This document shows positions 42,433 to 51,227 of a stretch of 52,127 bases of DNA, piece after piece. The stretch is from Oscillospiraceae bacterium (lineage in GTDB: Bacteria > Bacillota > Clostridia > Oscillospirales > Acutalibacteraceae), in the NCBI GenBank assembly GCA_015066245.1, contig SVOS01000011.1, forward strand, positions 1 to 52,127, written 5' to 3'. Position numbers and translations under genes: made by a program. Below the pieces are notes generated by a model that did not search any database, was not told the DNA's origin, and saw nothing but the letters and a program-made list of their open reading frames with translations. Each line of letters begins with the position of its first letter. Position 1 is the first letter of the stretch.

Positions 42433-42461
42433 TTGACATTATTTCAAGGAATAAATATAAT
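42433..42461 (+). promoter_or_regulatory. Promoter of the MocR-type regulator, with GTTATA direct repeats downstream
   Basis: TTGACA (42433-42438), 17 bases, TATAAT (42456-42461). Just downstream GTTATA occurs twice, 10 bases apart (42466-42471 and 42476-42481). MocR regulators bind direct repeats, so this may be an autoregulatory site. Confidence 0.75.
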
Positions 42462-42508
42462 TTTGGTTATACAAAGTTATATTTATTTGAGAGGTTGTGT
42501 ATTACCAG

Positions 42509-43597
42509 ATGAAATACAGTATCTCCGACAACAACAAGTTCGCATATCTTCAGATTTACGAGCAAATAAAGAAGGATATCGTAAGCTCAAAGCTCACTTT
42601 CGGCTCAAAGCTTCCGTCAAAGCGGCTTATGGCAGAAGAAACCGACACCAGCATCATCACTGTAGAGCATGCCTACTCTATCCTCAGCGACGAGGGATAT
42701 ATCGAGGCAAAGGAACGCAGCGGCTACTATGTAATTTACAAAGAAAGCGATTTTTTAAGCACCGCGGACTCTCATTTTGAGCCATCAAAAACGCCCCCTG
42801 CCCAAAATAGAAAAGAAAGCGATTTTCCTATTTCTGTATACAAAAAGACCGTGCGAAAGGTGCTTTCTGACAGAGAAAACGAGCTTCTGGGCAGGTCTCC
42901 TAATCAGGGACTTGAGGAGCTGAGAGAGGAAATCGCCCACTACCTGAGACGCAGTGCTGACATGAACGTCACCTCGGAGCAAATTATCATCGGTGCAGGT
43001 GCAGAGTACCTCTACAGTCTCGCCCTGCAGCTTTTGGGCAAGAGTCGGATTTTCGCACTGGAGAATCCTTCCTACGAAAAAATCCGCAAGGTCTATACCG
43101 CCAACGGAGTTAAAACCCAGATGCTCGCCTTGGGCAAAAACGGCATCAAAACCTCTGAGCTGCAACGGACTTCTGCCACTGTGCTGCACATAACCCCCTT
43201 CAACAGCTTTCCCTCAGAGGTCACCGCCAACGTCAGCAAACGCCTTGAGTATCTCAAATGGGCCGAAAACCGCGACGGCTACATCATCGAGGACAACTAT
43301 GCCTCGGAGCTGACAGTGTCAAAGAAAAACGAGGATACTGTGTTTTCTCTGAGCTCAGGGGGCAGGGTTATTTATATCAACACCTTCTCCCACACCATTG
43401 CACCCTCTATCCGAGCAGGTTACATGGCACTGCCTCAGAATCTCTTGGAACAGTTCAAAGAAAAGCTGGGATTTTATGCCTGCACCGTGCCTGTGCTGGA
43501 CCAGTTTGTCCTTTGTGAGCTTATTAAAAGCGGTGATTTCGAACGCCATATCAATAAAGTAAGACGTACAAAACGCAAGGCAGCCCCTTGTGGCTAA
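42509..43597 (+). CDS. MocR/PdxR-type regulator (GntR DNA-binding plus aminotransferase-like), C-terminally truncated
   Basis: 362 residues from the ATG at 42509; a GTG at 42497 is possible but only 2 bases from GAGG. A GntR winged helix (1-75, SKRLMAEETDTSIITVEHAYSIL) is followed by a fold-type I aminotransferase-like domain (about 100-355) with GAGAEYLYSL and EDNYASEL. The family normally runs about 460-490 residues. Here the frame ends shortly after the RHINKVRRTKRK helix, and the last residues KAAPCG come from a CCGTTAGCC-type repeat, so roughly 100 residues are missing. The neighbour is a pyridoxal kinase, so it probably regulated PLP salvage. It may now be inactive or altered. Confidence 0.82.
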   Translation: MKYSISDNNKFAYLQIYEQIKKDIVSSKLTFGSKLPSKRLMAEETDTSIITVEHAYSILSDEGYIEAKERSGYYVIYKESDFLSTADSHFEPSKTPPAQNRKESDFPISVYKKTVRKVLSDRENELLGRSPNQGLEELREEIAHYLRRSADMNVTSEQIIIGAGAEYLYSLALQLLGKSRIFALENPSYEKIRKVYTANGVKTQMLALGKNGIKTSELQRTSATVLHITPFNSFPSEVTANVSKRLEYLKWAENRDGYIIEDNYASELTVSKKNEDTVFSLSSGGRVIYINTFSHTIAPSIRAGYMALPQNLLEQFKEKLGFYACTVPVLDQFVLCELIKSGDFERHINKVRRTKRKAAPCG

Positions 43598-43600
43598 CCC
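43574..43600. repeat. Repeat fragment at the truncated end of the MocR-type gene
   Basis: GCAGCCCCTTGTGGCTAACCCG resembles GTAGCCCCTTGAGGC (37584) and CAGCCCCTTGAGGGC (51553), and the GTGGCTAACCCG module found at 27200 and 38180. Confidence 0.6.
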
Positions 43601-43679
43601 GTCTGGTCTTATATTTTTATAAGATTTTGGATATTTTTATATTATCAGAACGTGGTATAATAATTCTCACGAAAGGCAG

Positions 43680-44522
43680 ATGAGTAAAATGGATTACAAA
43701 AGAATACTTACAATTCAGGACATTTCCTGCGTGGGACAATGCTCTCTTACGGTGGCACTTCCTGTAATCTCAGCCTGCGGTGTTGAGTGCAGTGTGCTCC
43801 CCTCTGCGGTGCTTTCTACCCATACAGCAGGATTTTCGGGCTACACCTTCAGAGATTTAACTGAGGATATGCCCGCAATCAACGACCACTGGACAAAGGA
43901 GAACATCAAATTTGATGCAATTTACACAGGCTATCTTGGCAGCACAAAACAGATTGACTATGTAAAGGCTATCATGAGCTCGGCTCTTAAAGAGGGTGCA
44001 AAGGCTATTGTTGACCCTGCAATGGCAGACGGCGGCAAGCTGTACCCCGGCTTTGACATGGAGTTTGTTGAGGCTATGAAGGGACTTTGTGCAAGTGCTG
44101 ACTACATTATCCCCAATCTTACCGAGGCTTGCCTGCTGACTGATACCGAGTATAAGGAAAGCTATGACAAAGAATACATCGACACAATTATCTCCAAGCT
44201 TGTTGACCTTGGATGCAAAAACGTGATTTTCACTGGTGTTTCCTACAGAGAAGGTTACACAGGCGTTGTGGTTATGGAAAACGGCAGCGAAAGCTACTAC
44301 GAGCATGAGCTTCTGCCCAACAGTTGTCACGGCACAGGCGACATTTATGCCTCAGCTTTTGTTGGTGCACTTACAAGAGGAAAGTCGGCATTTGACTCTG
44401 CCAGAATTGCTGCCGATTACTGTCTTGAATGCATCAAGGAATCCGCAAAAGACAAAGACCACTGGTACGGCGCACGTTTTGAGCCTGTTTTAGGCAAGCT
44501 CATTGAAATGATTAACGACTAA
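43680..44522 (+). CDS. Pyridoxal/pyridoxamine kinase (PdxY-like)
   Basis: 280 residues; ATG at 43680 after AAAGG (a second in-frame ATG lies at 43689). It is a ribokinase-family fold: ILTIQDISCVGQCSLTVALPV at the start, where vitamin B6 kinases have this motif, AIVDPAMADGGKLYPG in the middle, NLTEACLLT, and the catalytic anion-hole motif SCHGTGDIYASAFVG (with Asp as base). It phosphorylates B6 vitamers with ATP in PLP salvage. A TATAAT box at 43656-43661 suggests its own promoter. It pairs with the truncated MocR-type regulator upstream. Confidence 0.9.
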   Translation: MSKMDYKRILTIQDISCVGQCSLTVALPVISACGVECSVLPSAVLSTHTAGFSGYTFRDLTEDMPAINDHWTKENIKFDAIYTGYLGSTKQIDYVKAIMSSALKEGAKAIVDPAMADGGKLYPGFDMEFVEAMKGLCASADYIIPNLTEACLLTDTEYKESYDKEYIDTIISKLVDLGCKNVIFTGVSYREGYTGVVVMENGSESYYEHELLPNSCHGTGDIYASAFVGALTRGKSAFDSARIAADYCLECIKESAKDKDHWYGARFEPVLGKLIEMIND

Positions 44523-44540
44523 TAAATTGATAAATATAGC

Positions 44541-44580
44541 AACACCGAGGTTATCCTTTTCAGATACCTCGGTGTTTTTT
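44541..44580 (+). terminator. Terminator after the pyridoxal kinase gene
   Basis: AACACCGAGGT (44541-44551) pairs with ACCTCGGTGTT (44566-44576), followed by TTTT. It reaches the stop codon of the convergent permease gene and may serve both strands. Confidence 0.88.
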
Positions 44581-45718
44581 ATATAGCTAAACTCTGATAC
44601 CACATCATAAAGGCTGTCATAACCGCCAGAAAGCCGAAGTTAAAGAAAGAAAACTCCAGAACATACTTAAGGGTTTTGCCGGGACAGACGCGGTTATACT
44701 CTCTGAAGGTAATAAGGCTTGCAAGGGATGCAATCAGCGTACCCGTGCCGCCGATATTAACACCCACCAGAAGTTCGCGGTAATTATCCGTAAACTGCGA
44801 AAGCAGGATTGCCGAAGGAACGTTGGAAATCACCTGACAAGAAAGGGTGGAAAATAACAAGGTACTCTTTTCAAGAGCGAAGGAAAACATCTCTCTCACC
44901 GCTTCAATCCTTGCCATATTGCCCGAAAAGATAAAGAAGAACACAAAGGTAAACAAAAGTCCGTAGTCCACACTTTTTAGTGCCTTAAAGTCAAGGATTC
45001 CGATAGCAACAGGGATAACTATAAGCCCTATCCAGAAGGGAATGCTCCTGAAAACAATGAGGATTGACAAAGCAAAAAGTGCAAGATACACAGCCGTTCT
45101 CCTGGGGCTTAAGTAGGCTCTTTTGCCTTTGAGCCTCAAGGGTTCGGGCTTGACAAAAACAATGCAACAAAGAGTGATAAGAGCCACCGCAAGCAAAAAG
45201 GGCGGCAGCATAATAAGCATAAACTCCCCTGTCGGGATGTTGAATTTTGAGTAGAGATAAAGGTTCTGAGGATTGCCGAAGGGCGTGAGCATTCCGCCCA
45301 AATTTGCCGCAATATTCTGCATAATAAAGGTAAACGCCATATATTTTTCTTTGCTTGTGCGTGTAAGCACAAAGTATCCCAAGGGCAAAAAGGTAAGCAG
45401 AGCCATATCGTTGGCTATAAGCATTGAGCCGATAAAGGTTATGTAAACAATGGCAAGAATTGCAAGCCGTGCATTTCTGAAAAGCTCGACGATTTTGCGT
45501 GCAAGTATGTAGAAGAAGTTGATATTTTTAAGAGCACACACCACCGCCAGCACACAGAAAAGGCAGGTAAGAGTTTTTACGTCAAAATACCCAAGGTATT
45601 CCTTATCAACCGGCACAAAAAAGCAGGTGACAACTGCCGCCAGAAAGGCGATGCACAATACCGGATTTTTCTTTATGAACAAAAAAATATTCGAAAAAAC
45701 ATTTTTGACTTTCGCCAT
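44579..45718 (-). CDS. SLC13/ArsB/NhaD-like permease
   Basis: 379 residues from the ATG at 45718, with GGGG 7 bases upstream; an in-frame start at 45736 lacks a site. About 10-11 membrane helices. Two conserved re-entrant-type segments are seen: ANDMALLTFLPLG followed by NIAANLGGMLTPFGNPQNLYLYS, and a second repeat with ISNVPSAILLSQ and VNIGGTGTLIASLASL. Such pairs with Asn-Pro/Gly-Thr motifs are typical of the ion transporter superfamily (anion/Na+ symporters or Na+/H+ and arsenite carriers). The ion is not readable. Single gene, convergent with the pyridoxal kinase. Confidence 0.82.
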   Translation of the reverse strand: MAKVKNVFSNIFLFIKKNPVLCIAFLAAVVTCFFVPVDKEYLGYFDVKTLTCLFCVLAVVCALKNINFFYILARKIVELFRNARLAILAIVYITFIGSMLIANDMALLTFLPLGYFVLTRTSKEKYMAFTFIMQNIAANLGGMLTPFGNPQNLYLYSKFNIPTGEFMLIMLPPFLLAVALITLCCIVFVKPEPLRLKGKRAYLSPRRTAVYLALFALSILIVFRSIPFWIGLIVIPVAIGILDFKALKSVDYGLLFTFVFFFIFSGNMARIEAVREMFSFALEKSTLLFSTLSCQVISNVPSAILLSQFTDNYRELLVGVNIGGTGTLIASLASLITFREYNRVCPGKTLKYVLEFSFFNFGFLAVMTAFMMWYQSLAI

Positions 45719-45807
45719 ATTTATACCCCATTTCAAACCGCTTAATATTTTATAACTTTATTCGGGTTTATTCAATAAGCGAATTCTCAGAAATATAGTA
45801 TAAAATC

Positions 45808-45836
45808 TTGAAGGTTTCTGTCGATTATGATATAAT
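45808..45836 (+). promoter_or_regulatory. Promoter of the cobalamin riboswitch operon
   Basis: TTGAAG (45808-45813) and TATAAT (45831-45836) are exactly 17 bases apart, directly before the riboswitch. Confidence 0.8.
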
Positions 45837-45844
45837 TAAAAAGT

Positions 45845-46040
45845 TTTGAAAGGAAACAGGTGAAAATCCTGTACGAGCCCGTCGCCGTAAGGTGCAAAAA
45901 TGCGGTTTTTCTATCTTGTGCCGCAAACAAGAGACACGCCATTGGCAAAAAGCTGAGAAGGCGAAGAACTGCGTACCAAGTCGAAATATTTTCAGGACAA
46001 AATCCTCTTATTTTAAGTTGCGAGTGCCGACTTCGAGGAA
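45845..46040 (+). ncRNA. Cobalamin riboswitch
   Basis: Conserved elements appear in order: GAAAGG, the paired arms ACAGG/CCTGT around TGAAAAT (P3-P4 region, cf. GGTGAAATTCC), GAGCCCGTCGCC, then GCCATTGGCAAAA with GCTGAGAAGGCG (the B12-box-type core, cf. GCCACTG and GGGAAGGCG) and GCGTACCAAGTCGAAA with a closing TTTTCAGG. The downstream part (46015-46035, GCGAGTGCCGACTTCGAGG) may form the expression platform close to the ribosome site. It controls the DUF4430 lipoprotein and the ECF S component and should repress when B12 is plentiful. Confidence 0.9.
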
Positions 46041-46063
46041 ATAATATTATATAGGAGAAAAAT

Positions 46064-46516
46064 ATGAAGATGACAAATTTCAAAAAAAGTTTGTCGCTTT
46101 GCCTTCTCTTGGTGCTGATTGCGGCTATGGCACTTTTTGCAGTTGGTTGCAGCGACAACAGTAATCATGAAACCCCAAAAACCGACTCTATAGCCGACAC
46201 CACGGCTGAAGTCACTGTTTTGGGCGAAGGACAAAATGTCTTTGACTTTAAAGTCACCGACTTTGACGGCAAAGTAACCGCCTTTGAAATCCACACCGAC
46301 AAAGAAATTGTGGGCGATGCTCTTGTGGAGCTTGGACTTGTTGAGGGCGACGAGGGTCCCTTCGGACTTTATGTAAAGACCGTCAACGGCATTACCGCCG
46401 ACTATGACAAAGACGGCAAATACTGGGCTTTTTATGTAGACGGAGGCTACGCACCTCAGGGTGTTGACTCCACCGAAATCGAAAGTGGCAAAACCTATGC
46501 CTTCAAGGTTGAGTGA
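46064..46516 (+). CDS. DUF4430 (transcobalamin C-terminal-like) lipoprotein
   Basis: 150 residues; ATG at 46064 with AGGAG 6 bases upstream. It has a lipoprotein signal with lipobox FAVGC (Cys29). The mature domain (about 48-150) has FDFKVTDFDGKVTAFEI, DALVELGLVEGDEG, DGKYWAFYVDGGYAPQGVD and SGKTYAFKVE, the layout of DUF4430. This family resembles the small domain of intrinsic factor/transcobalamin. The location under a cobalamin riboswitch and the 1-base overlap with an ECF S component suggest a cell-surface corrinoid-capturing protein that passes B12 to the transporter. Confidence 0.85.
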   Translation: MKMTNFKKSLSLCLLLVLIAAMALFAVGCSDNSNHETPKTDSIADTTAEVTVLGEGQNVFDFKVTDFDGKVTAFEIHTDKEIVGDALVELGLVEGDEGPFGLYVKTVNGITADYDKDGKYWAFYVDGGYAPQGVDSTEIESGKTYAFKVE

Positions 46517-47028
46517 TGAAGCTTAATATCAGAGAAATCGCAGTTTTCGGCATGCTGGGTGCGTTGATGTTTGCATCCAAAAAGCTTATGGAATTTCTGC
46601 CCAACGTCCATTTGCTGGGGGTATTTATCATCGCCTTCACGGTGGTTTATCGCCTGAAAGCCCTCTACCCCATTTACATTTACGTTGTGCTGGACGGTAT
46701 TTTCTCGGGCTTTAACCTCTGGTGGATTCCCTATCTTTACATCTGGACACTTCTCTGGGGTGCAGTGATGCTCTTGCCCAAGAAGCTCCCAAAGAAAGCC
46801 AAGCCCTTTGTGTATATGGCTCTCTGCGGTCTGCACGGATTTTTGTTCGGCATACTGTACGCACCTGCCCAAGCGATATTTTTCAGGCTGAGCTTTGACG
46901 CAACTCTGACGTGGATTGCCGCAGGCCTGCCCTTTGATATTGTTCACGGAATAAGCAACCTTGTGTGCGGCATGCTTATCTGCCCCATTATCGCCCTGCT
47001 GAGAAAATCAGAAAAATTCACCATCTGA
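46516..47028 (+). CDS. ECF transporter S component, probably for cobalamin or precursor
   Basis: 170 residues from the ATG at 46516 (ATG overlaps the TGA of the lipoprotein gene), with AAGG 7 bases upstream. About five or six helices; the start (REIAVFGMLGALMFASKKLME) has the Ala-rich first helix of S components. The chain has no ATPase; the shared EcfA/A'/T module must be encoded elsewhere. The riboswitch and the coupled DUF4430 gene indicate that the substrate is a corrinoid. It belongs to the small integral-membrane S-component family. Confidence 0.85.
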   Translation: MKLNIREIAVFGMLGALMFASKKLMEFLPNVHLLGVFIIAFTVVYRLKALYPIYIYVVLDGIFSGFNLWWIPYLYIWTLLWGAVMLLPKKLPKKAKPFVYMALCGLHGFLFGILYAPAQAIFFRLSFDATLTWIAAGLPFDIVHGISNLVCGMLICPIIALLRKSEKFTI

Positions 47029-47061
47029 GCAACTCATCATAAATAAACAAAGCTTAAATAT

Positions 47062-47099
47062 AAAGAGCACCTCAACTCTATAAAGTTGAGGTGCTCTTT
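47062..47099 (+). terminator. Terminator between the B12 operon and the YidC-sulfatase gene
   Basis: A perfect 16-base stem (47062-47077 with 47084-47099, AAAGAGCACCTCAACT and its complement) with T-rich ends on both sides, so it can work for both convergent transcripts. Confidence 0.92.
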
Positions 47100-47141
47100 C
47101 GTTAATTATTGCACGGAATTTTGGTATCGCTCTTAAAATAA

Positions 47142-49910
47142 TCAAGGCAACTTGTGTTCTTTAAGTACAATTTCAGTGTCGCTGAATTTCCAGTTTTCTT
47201 TTATCCACAAGTTATCAGAGACACTTGCCCATTTTGAAGGAAGGAATGTATAGCCGTTATTCTCACCGATACTGTATGCATCAGAAAGGATAACAAACTG
47301 TTCGTGTGAGAATTTTTCAGAATTATTAATTTCTTTTCCGGTAAATGGATTCACAGGATTATCAATTATTCCTTCAACGGCTTTAGACGGTACATCCGCA
47401 TTAGTCATAAACTCCTCCGATGTAGTAAAGCCGGTGGCATCAAAATCTTTTATAAGTAACAACGGATAATAATACTCGACATCTTTAAAAACATCGCTGC
47501 CATTATCTACAACAAGTTCGTCACACTGATAAGTTGCACGTCCATGATCAGAAACAATAATTATTCTTGTATTATTATAAACATCGTTAGCTCGTAAGTA
47601 ATCCAACCAATCACCAATTTCGGTTATTGCTGCCATATTTGCATGGTACAACCCCATCTGTAGCGCGTCTGTCATTTTAAGCTCTTTGCCATTCAATAAA
47701 AATCTATCGCTATTCTTGGCATCATACTCGGTGTTATCTACCTCATACGCCGGAACATATTCGGGAGCTTTTAAAATCATACCTTCGTGTGTTGTGTTAT
47801 TTGATAGGAACAAGAAGGTATTATTAGCTTCATCAGTAACGTTCGTCATATTTTCCATATTTATCAAAACGTTATAAGCATCCATAAAACTCTTCTTGTA
47901 GCCGGTAGCAACAGATTGGCTTTTATCGGTTTGAACCGAATAAGTTGTTTCGTTGTTTGATACAGGCTCAAAATAAGCTCCTCGGTCATACAATACCGGC
48001 TGTATACCAACAGGCATACATTTCATTATACTTAAGCAGAATAAATTTCTGTGATTGCTTTCAGCCGAAGAGTTTTTCTGATTTTCATCCAAAAATTTTC
48101 CTTCGGTTATAAAAGTATTGATGTTTTCGTACTCGCTATAAATTGATAAGTCAGGAATCTCTCTGTATCCTGCATACGGTGGGTCACAAACAGTAACATC
48201 ATATCCTTCTTTATCAAATATAACCGGCATAACTTTCAATGCTTCGTTATGCTTTTCTTTAAGTAACTCATCATCTCGCTTATTCATCTCAACAGGTGTA
48301 TATTCATAACCACCTACAAGAGCCGGAACACCAAAATTAGTATGGCCTCCAAAAGAAACGGTATTTGCGTAGTACGTAAAGCCGTCATACTTTTCTATTA
48401 ACTCTTCGTTTTCGTTAATTATATACGGAAAATACTCGCCCATCGCTCTGTCCAACATTATTACAACAACGTTTTTACCATTTTTGCTTAAATTGTAATT
48501 TGGGATATTGGCAAGATCATCCTTTGAAATTTCACCAACAGATTTTGTAATTGAAACAACATTGACTCCCGACATTACAAATACAGCGATAACTGCAGTT
48601 ATTAATACAGGTACAACAATTTTATTAAACTTCTTAACAACAAAGTAAAATACAATCATAACAGCCAGAATTACGATAACATTAATGATTTTTTCCATAG
48701 AAGAAAAATACATACCATTCTCATATTGCAATTCTGCAGACATGGTTCCCAGATTAGTACCAAAGAACATATAATTTATTGTCATTACACCGCAAAGTAT
48801 CCATGTCAGTCTTTCAAAAATCACTTTGCCTTTGGGGCTTGCAAGCCAATAAAACACACGCATCCACACCAAAAAAGTTCCCATCGCCAAACTTACAGCA
48901 CTCAAGACATAAAGCAAAGGATGGCTAAAATCAGAAAGATTAATAAACTCCTGTGGAGAAGCAGAAATAATCGATGAAGGTATAAGTAAACCTACTAATA
49001 TTGTTAAGAAAACAGAACTTATGGTAAATAACTTTTTATTAGGATTATAGGTCTTTTCTTTGTGGTTGACTTTAATCTTTGATTTCAGCAGCATTACCAC
49101 TAAAGGAACGAACATCAAAACACCAATTAATACAACAAAAAGCTTTTTGGGTGCAGTTCCTTTAAATATCAGCAAACCAAATGCAACTATAAACACGCCG
49201 ATTACAGATAACAGTACGGAAAGAACTTTCTTTGGGTTTTTGATTTTATAAAATATGGTTTTAACAAGTGAAAACAAGTTGTTTAGTGTCCAATAAAATA
49301 CAAGACCTGAAGGAGAGGTATAAAGAAATACAAGGAAAAATAGTGCCATACCATAAAGTTGAATCTTGGTTTTCAAAGGAAATCCCTTTAAATATATAGC
49401 ACTGGAAATAACATTGATAAGCGTCATAAGTATCGGTAATATATTAATCGCCATTCCGCCTATTACCAAAAGACCATCAGGCGAACCCAAATCCCGGATA
49501 GGGCCCAAATGAGCACCATTTAAAATATCCAGATTCGATAAAAACTGATACGCTGCCATAAAAAATGGAATTTCCAAAAGTAAAGAAACCGAACCCTTTA
49601 AAGCATCTGTGGGCTTATAGTGGTTTTGTCTGTAATAGGTCTGGAGAATCATCATCTTCTCATCGCCTGAGAAAGACTTTTTGATATGAGCCACACCTTT
49701 ATGAAGTTTATTCTCTATATCCCTTGCTTCTTCCTGCATTGCATCTGCACGTCTGTACAAGGGCAGCACAAGGATATTCATAAGTAAGCTCAAGAAAATA
49801 ATCGACAAACCCGGATTATATGTAAAAGAATAAGCGATTTCAAAAATATATTCAAACAAAATTTTCAGAGGCCCTATAAAAACATTACTTAATATAGATA
49901 AAAAATCCAC
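47142..49910 (-). CDS. Fusion of a YidC/Oxa1-like insertase domain, a membrane region and a sulfatase-type phosphotransferase
   Basis: 922 residues from a GTG at 49910; AAGGAGG lies within the previous stop region. Residues 1-235 are YidC/Oxa1/Alb3-like: a membrane helix, MNILVLPLYRRADAMQ, a long cytoplasmic hairpin (IENKLHKGVAHIKK), IPFFMAAYQFLS and SPSGLVFYWTLNNLFSL. Residues about 240-460 are further helices. Residues about 470-900 form an alkaline-phosphatase/sulfatase-superfamily domain: IMLDRAMGEYFP (metal Asp), GGHTNFG (putative nucleophile Thr) and VSDHGRATY (metal Asp/His), as in LtaS-type lipid-linked polymer enzymes. It probably transfers phosphoglycerol-type groups outside the membrane. 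It is the partner of the upstream glycerophosphotransferase, with only one base between them. Confidence 0.85.
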   Translation of the reverse strand: MDFLSILSNVFIGPLKILFEYIFEIAYSFTYNPGLSIIFLSLLMNILVLPLYRRADAMQEEARDIENKLHKGVAHIKKSFSGDEKMMILQTYYRQNHYKPTDALKGSVSLLLEIPFFMAAYQFLSNLDILNGAHLGPIRDLGSPDGLLVIGGMAINILPILMTLINVISSAIYLKGFPLKTKIQLYGMALFFLVFLYTSPSGLVFYWTLNNLFSLVKTIFYKIKNPKKVLSVLLSVIGVFIVAFGLLIFKGTAPKKLFVVLIGVLMFVPLVVMLLKSKIKVNHKEKTYNPNKKLFTISSVFLTILVGLLIPSSIISASPQEFINLSDFSHPLLYVLSAVSLAMGTFLVWMRVFYWLASPKGKVIFERLTWILCGVMTINYMFFGTNLGTMSAELQYENGMYFSSMEKIINVIVILAVMIVFYFVVKKFNKIVVPVLITAVIAVFVMSGVNVVSITKSVGEISKDDLANIPNYNLSKNGKNVVVIMLDRAMGEYFPYIINENEELIEKYDGFTYYANTVSFGGHTNFGVPALVGGYEYTPVEMNKRDDELLKEKHNEALKVMPVIFDKEGYDVTVCDPPYAGYREIPDLSIYSEYENINTFITEGKFLDENQKNSSAESNHRNLFCLSIMKCMPVGIQPVLYDRGAYFEPVSNNETTYSVQTDKSQSVATGYKKSFMDAYNVLINMENMTNVTDEANNTFLFLSNNTTHEGMILKAPEYVPAYEVDNTEYDAKNSDRFLLNGKELKMTDALQMGLYHANMAAITEIGDWLDYLRANDVYNNTRIIIVSDHGRATYQCDELVVDNGSDVFKDVEYYYPLLLIKDFDATGFTTSEEFMTNADVPSKAVEGIIDNPVNPFTGKEINNSEKFSHEQFVILSDAYSIGENNGYTFLPSKWASVSDNLWIKENWKFSDTEIVLKEHKLP

Positions 49911-49911
49911 T

Positions 49912-51147
49912 TTAATCCTCCTTATCCTTTTTGTTTAACTCGTCAAGCTTTGCGATCAAGTATTCTGCTACCCTTGATGCACTTTCACCGGGATAAGCCC
50001 AGGTTTCTGACTTAACCTCTGCTCGACTCTTTGTATATTTCGAATCCTCAATACAACTATCAATAAGTTCCTTAAGGTTCTCCATATTATCATCTGTTAA
50101 TTCTTTACCGATTCTCGGAAGAGCCGAGGCTGTCCATAAAGGTTTATCAAGCCACCATGCATCATAAACACTGACATCAATTTTGGGATCTGTGTAAATA
50201 ATCGGTTTATTATAAACCAACGAAAAATCAAAAGTAACACCTGAAAAGTCAGAAATAAGAATATCTGAACGCTTCAAGACTTCAAAATTGTCGTTGTCCC
50301 GATTCCACTCAAGCTGCTCACTCTCCGGATATTCGCTCATAAATTTGTCCATAAGTTCTTTTTCAGAAGTGAAAGACTGAGGATGAGGACGAATAATAAT
50401 GTGATAGCCTGTTTTTAGCAATGTGTCTATAATTTTGCTTCCATACACTCCAAATATAGCACTTGGACCCCATGAAGGTGCTAAAAGCACCGTGCGAGGA
50501 TGAGAGGCTGTATCCGGATTTTCCTCAAGTCGCTTTGCCATTTCGTCCATATAAGGAATACCAACTTTTAAAAGCTCTTTTTCAGGTAATTCTCTTGATT
50601 TCTCCAAAGATCTGATATCTTCAATCTGATAATCACCGGACAAAAGGATAGCGTCATAATAGTCTATTCCAAACATCCTGTAAAGAGTTATGTCATTTGC
50701 AGCATGAGGAATATGCACATAATACTTGACCTCTTTAGAACGTTTCCACTGATAAACATCAAGACCCGGTGTAGTAGACAGAACTATAGCAGCATTAAGA
50801 AAATTTAATCTTGTAAAAAGCTTATTCTGATTCTCAATACATTCAGCTTTTACATTGGGATATTTACAACTTAATGCAGGATCATCCGGCGATGCGGTAA
50901 TGTATACGATCTCTTTTCCTCTTTTGTGCATTTCACGACAAATCGGCTCAAAAATAGACCAATATCTTTTGCTGTCGGAAAAAATTACATAGGGTATTTT
51001 TTGGTTTGCTGCATCCACCTTGCCGCCACTCATTTTAAACTTAAGCTTTATAAACAACATTCTAAGCGAATACACAGCTGCACCTATAACTCCGATGAGA
51101 ATGGTAAACAACATGCTACCCGTGCCGGGATCAATATAAGCCTTCAT
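49912..51147 (-). CDS. CDP-glycerol:glycerophosphotransferase family protein
   Basis: 411 residues from the ATG at 51147 (GGGG about 8 bases upstream; GTG 51153 overlaps it). An N-terminal membrane helix (about 9-35) is followed by a GT-B type catalytic domain with HIPHAANDITLYRMF, LLAPSWGPSAIFG, IIIRPHPQSF and ILISDFSGVTFDF, the last two being the conserved RPHP and SD-x-S motifs of TagF/TarL-type enzymes. It transfers glycerol- or ribitol-phosphate to build teichoic-acid-like polymers at the inner membrane face. It is translated with the YidC-sulfatase fusion. Confidence 0.88.
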   Translation of the reverse strand: MKAYIDPGTGSMLFTILIGVIGAAVYSLRMLFIKLKFKMSGGKVDAANQKIPYVIFSDSKRYWSIFEPICREMHKRGKEIVYITASPDDPALSCKYPNVKAECIENQNKLFTRLNFLNAAIVLSTTPGLDVYQWKRSKEVKYYVHIPHAANDITLYRMFGIDYYDAILLSGDYQIEDIRSLEKSRELPEKELLKVGIPYMDEMAKRLEENPDTASHPRTVLLAPSWGPSAIFGVYGSKIIDTLLKTGYHIIIRPHPQSFTSEKELMDKFMSEYPESEQLEWNRDNDNFEVLKRSDILISDFSGVTFDFSLVYNKPIIYTDPKIDVSVYDAWWLDKPLWTASALPRIGKELTDDNMENLKELIDSCIEDSKYTKSRAEVKSETWAYPGESASRVAEYLIAKLDELNKKDKED

Positions 51148-51227
51148 AGACACTTCCCCTTATATATAATTATAAATATATTAACACAAGCATACTGAGA
51201 ATTCAATATTATAGAACCAAATCCGAC

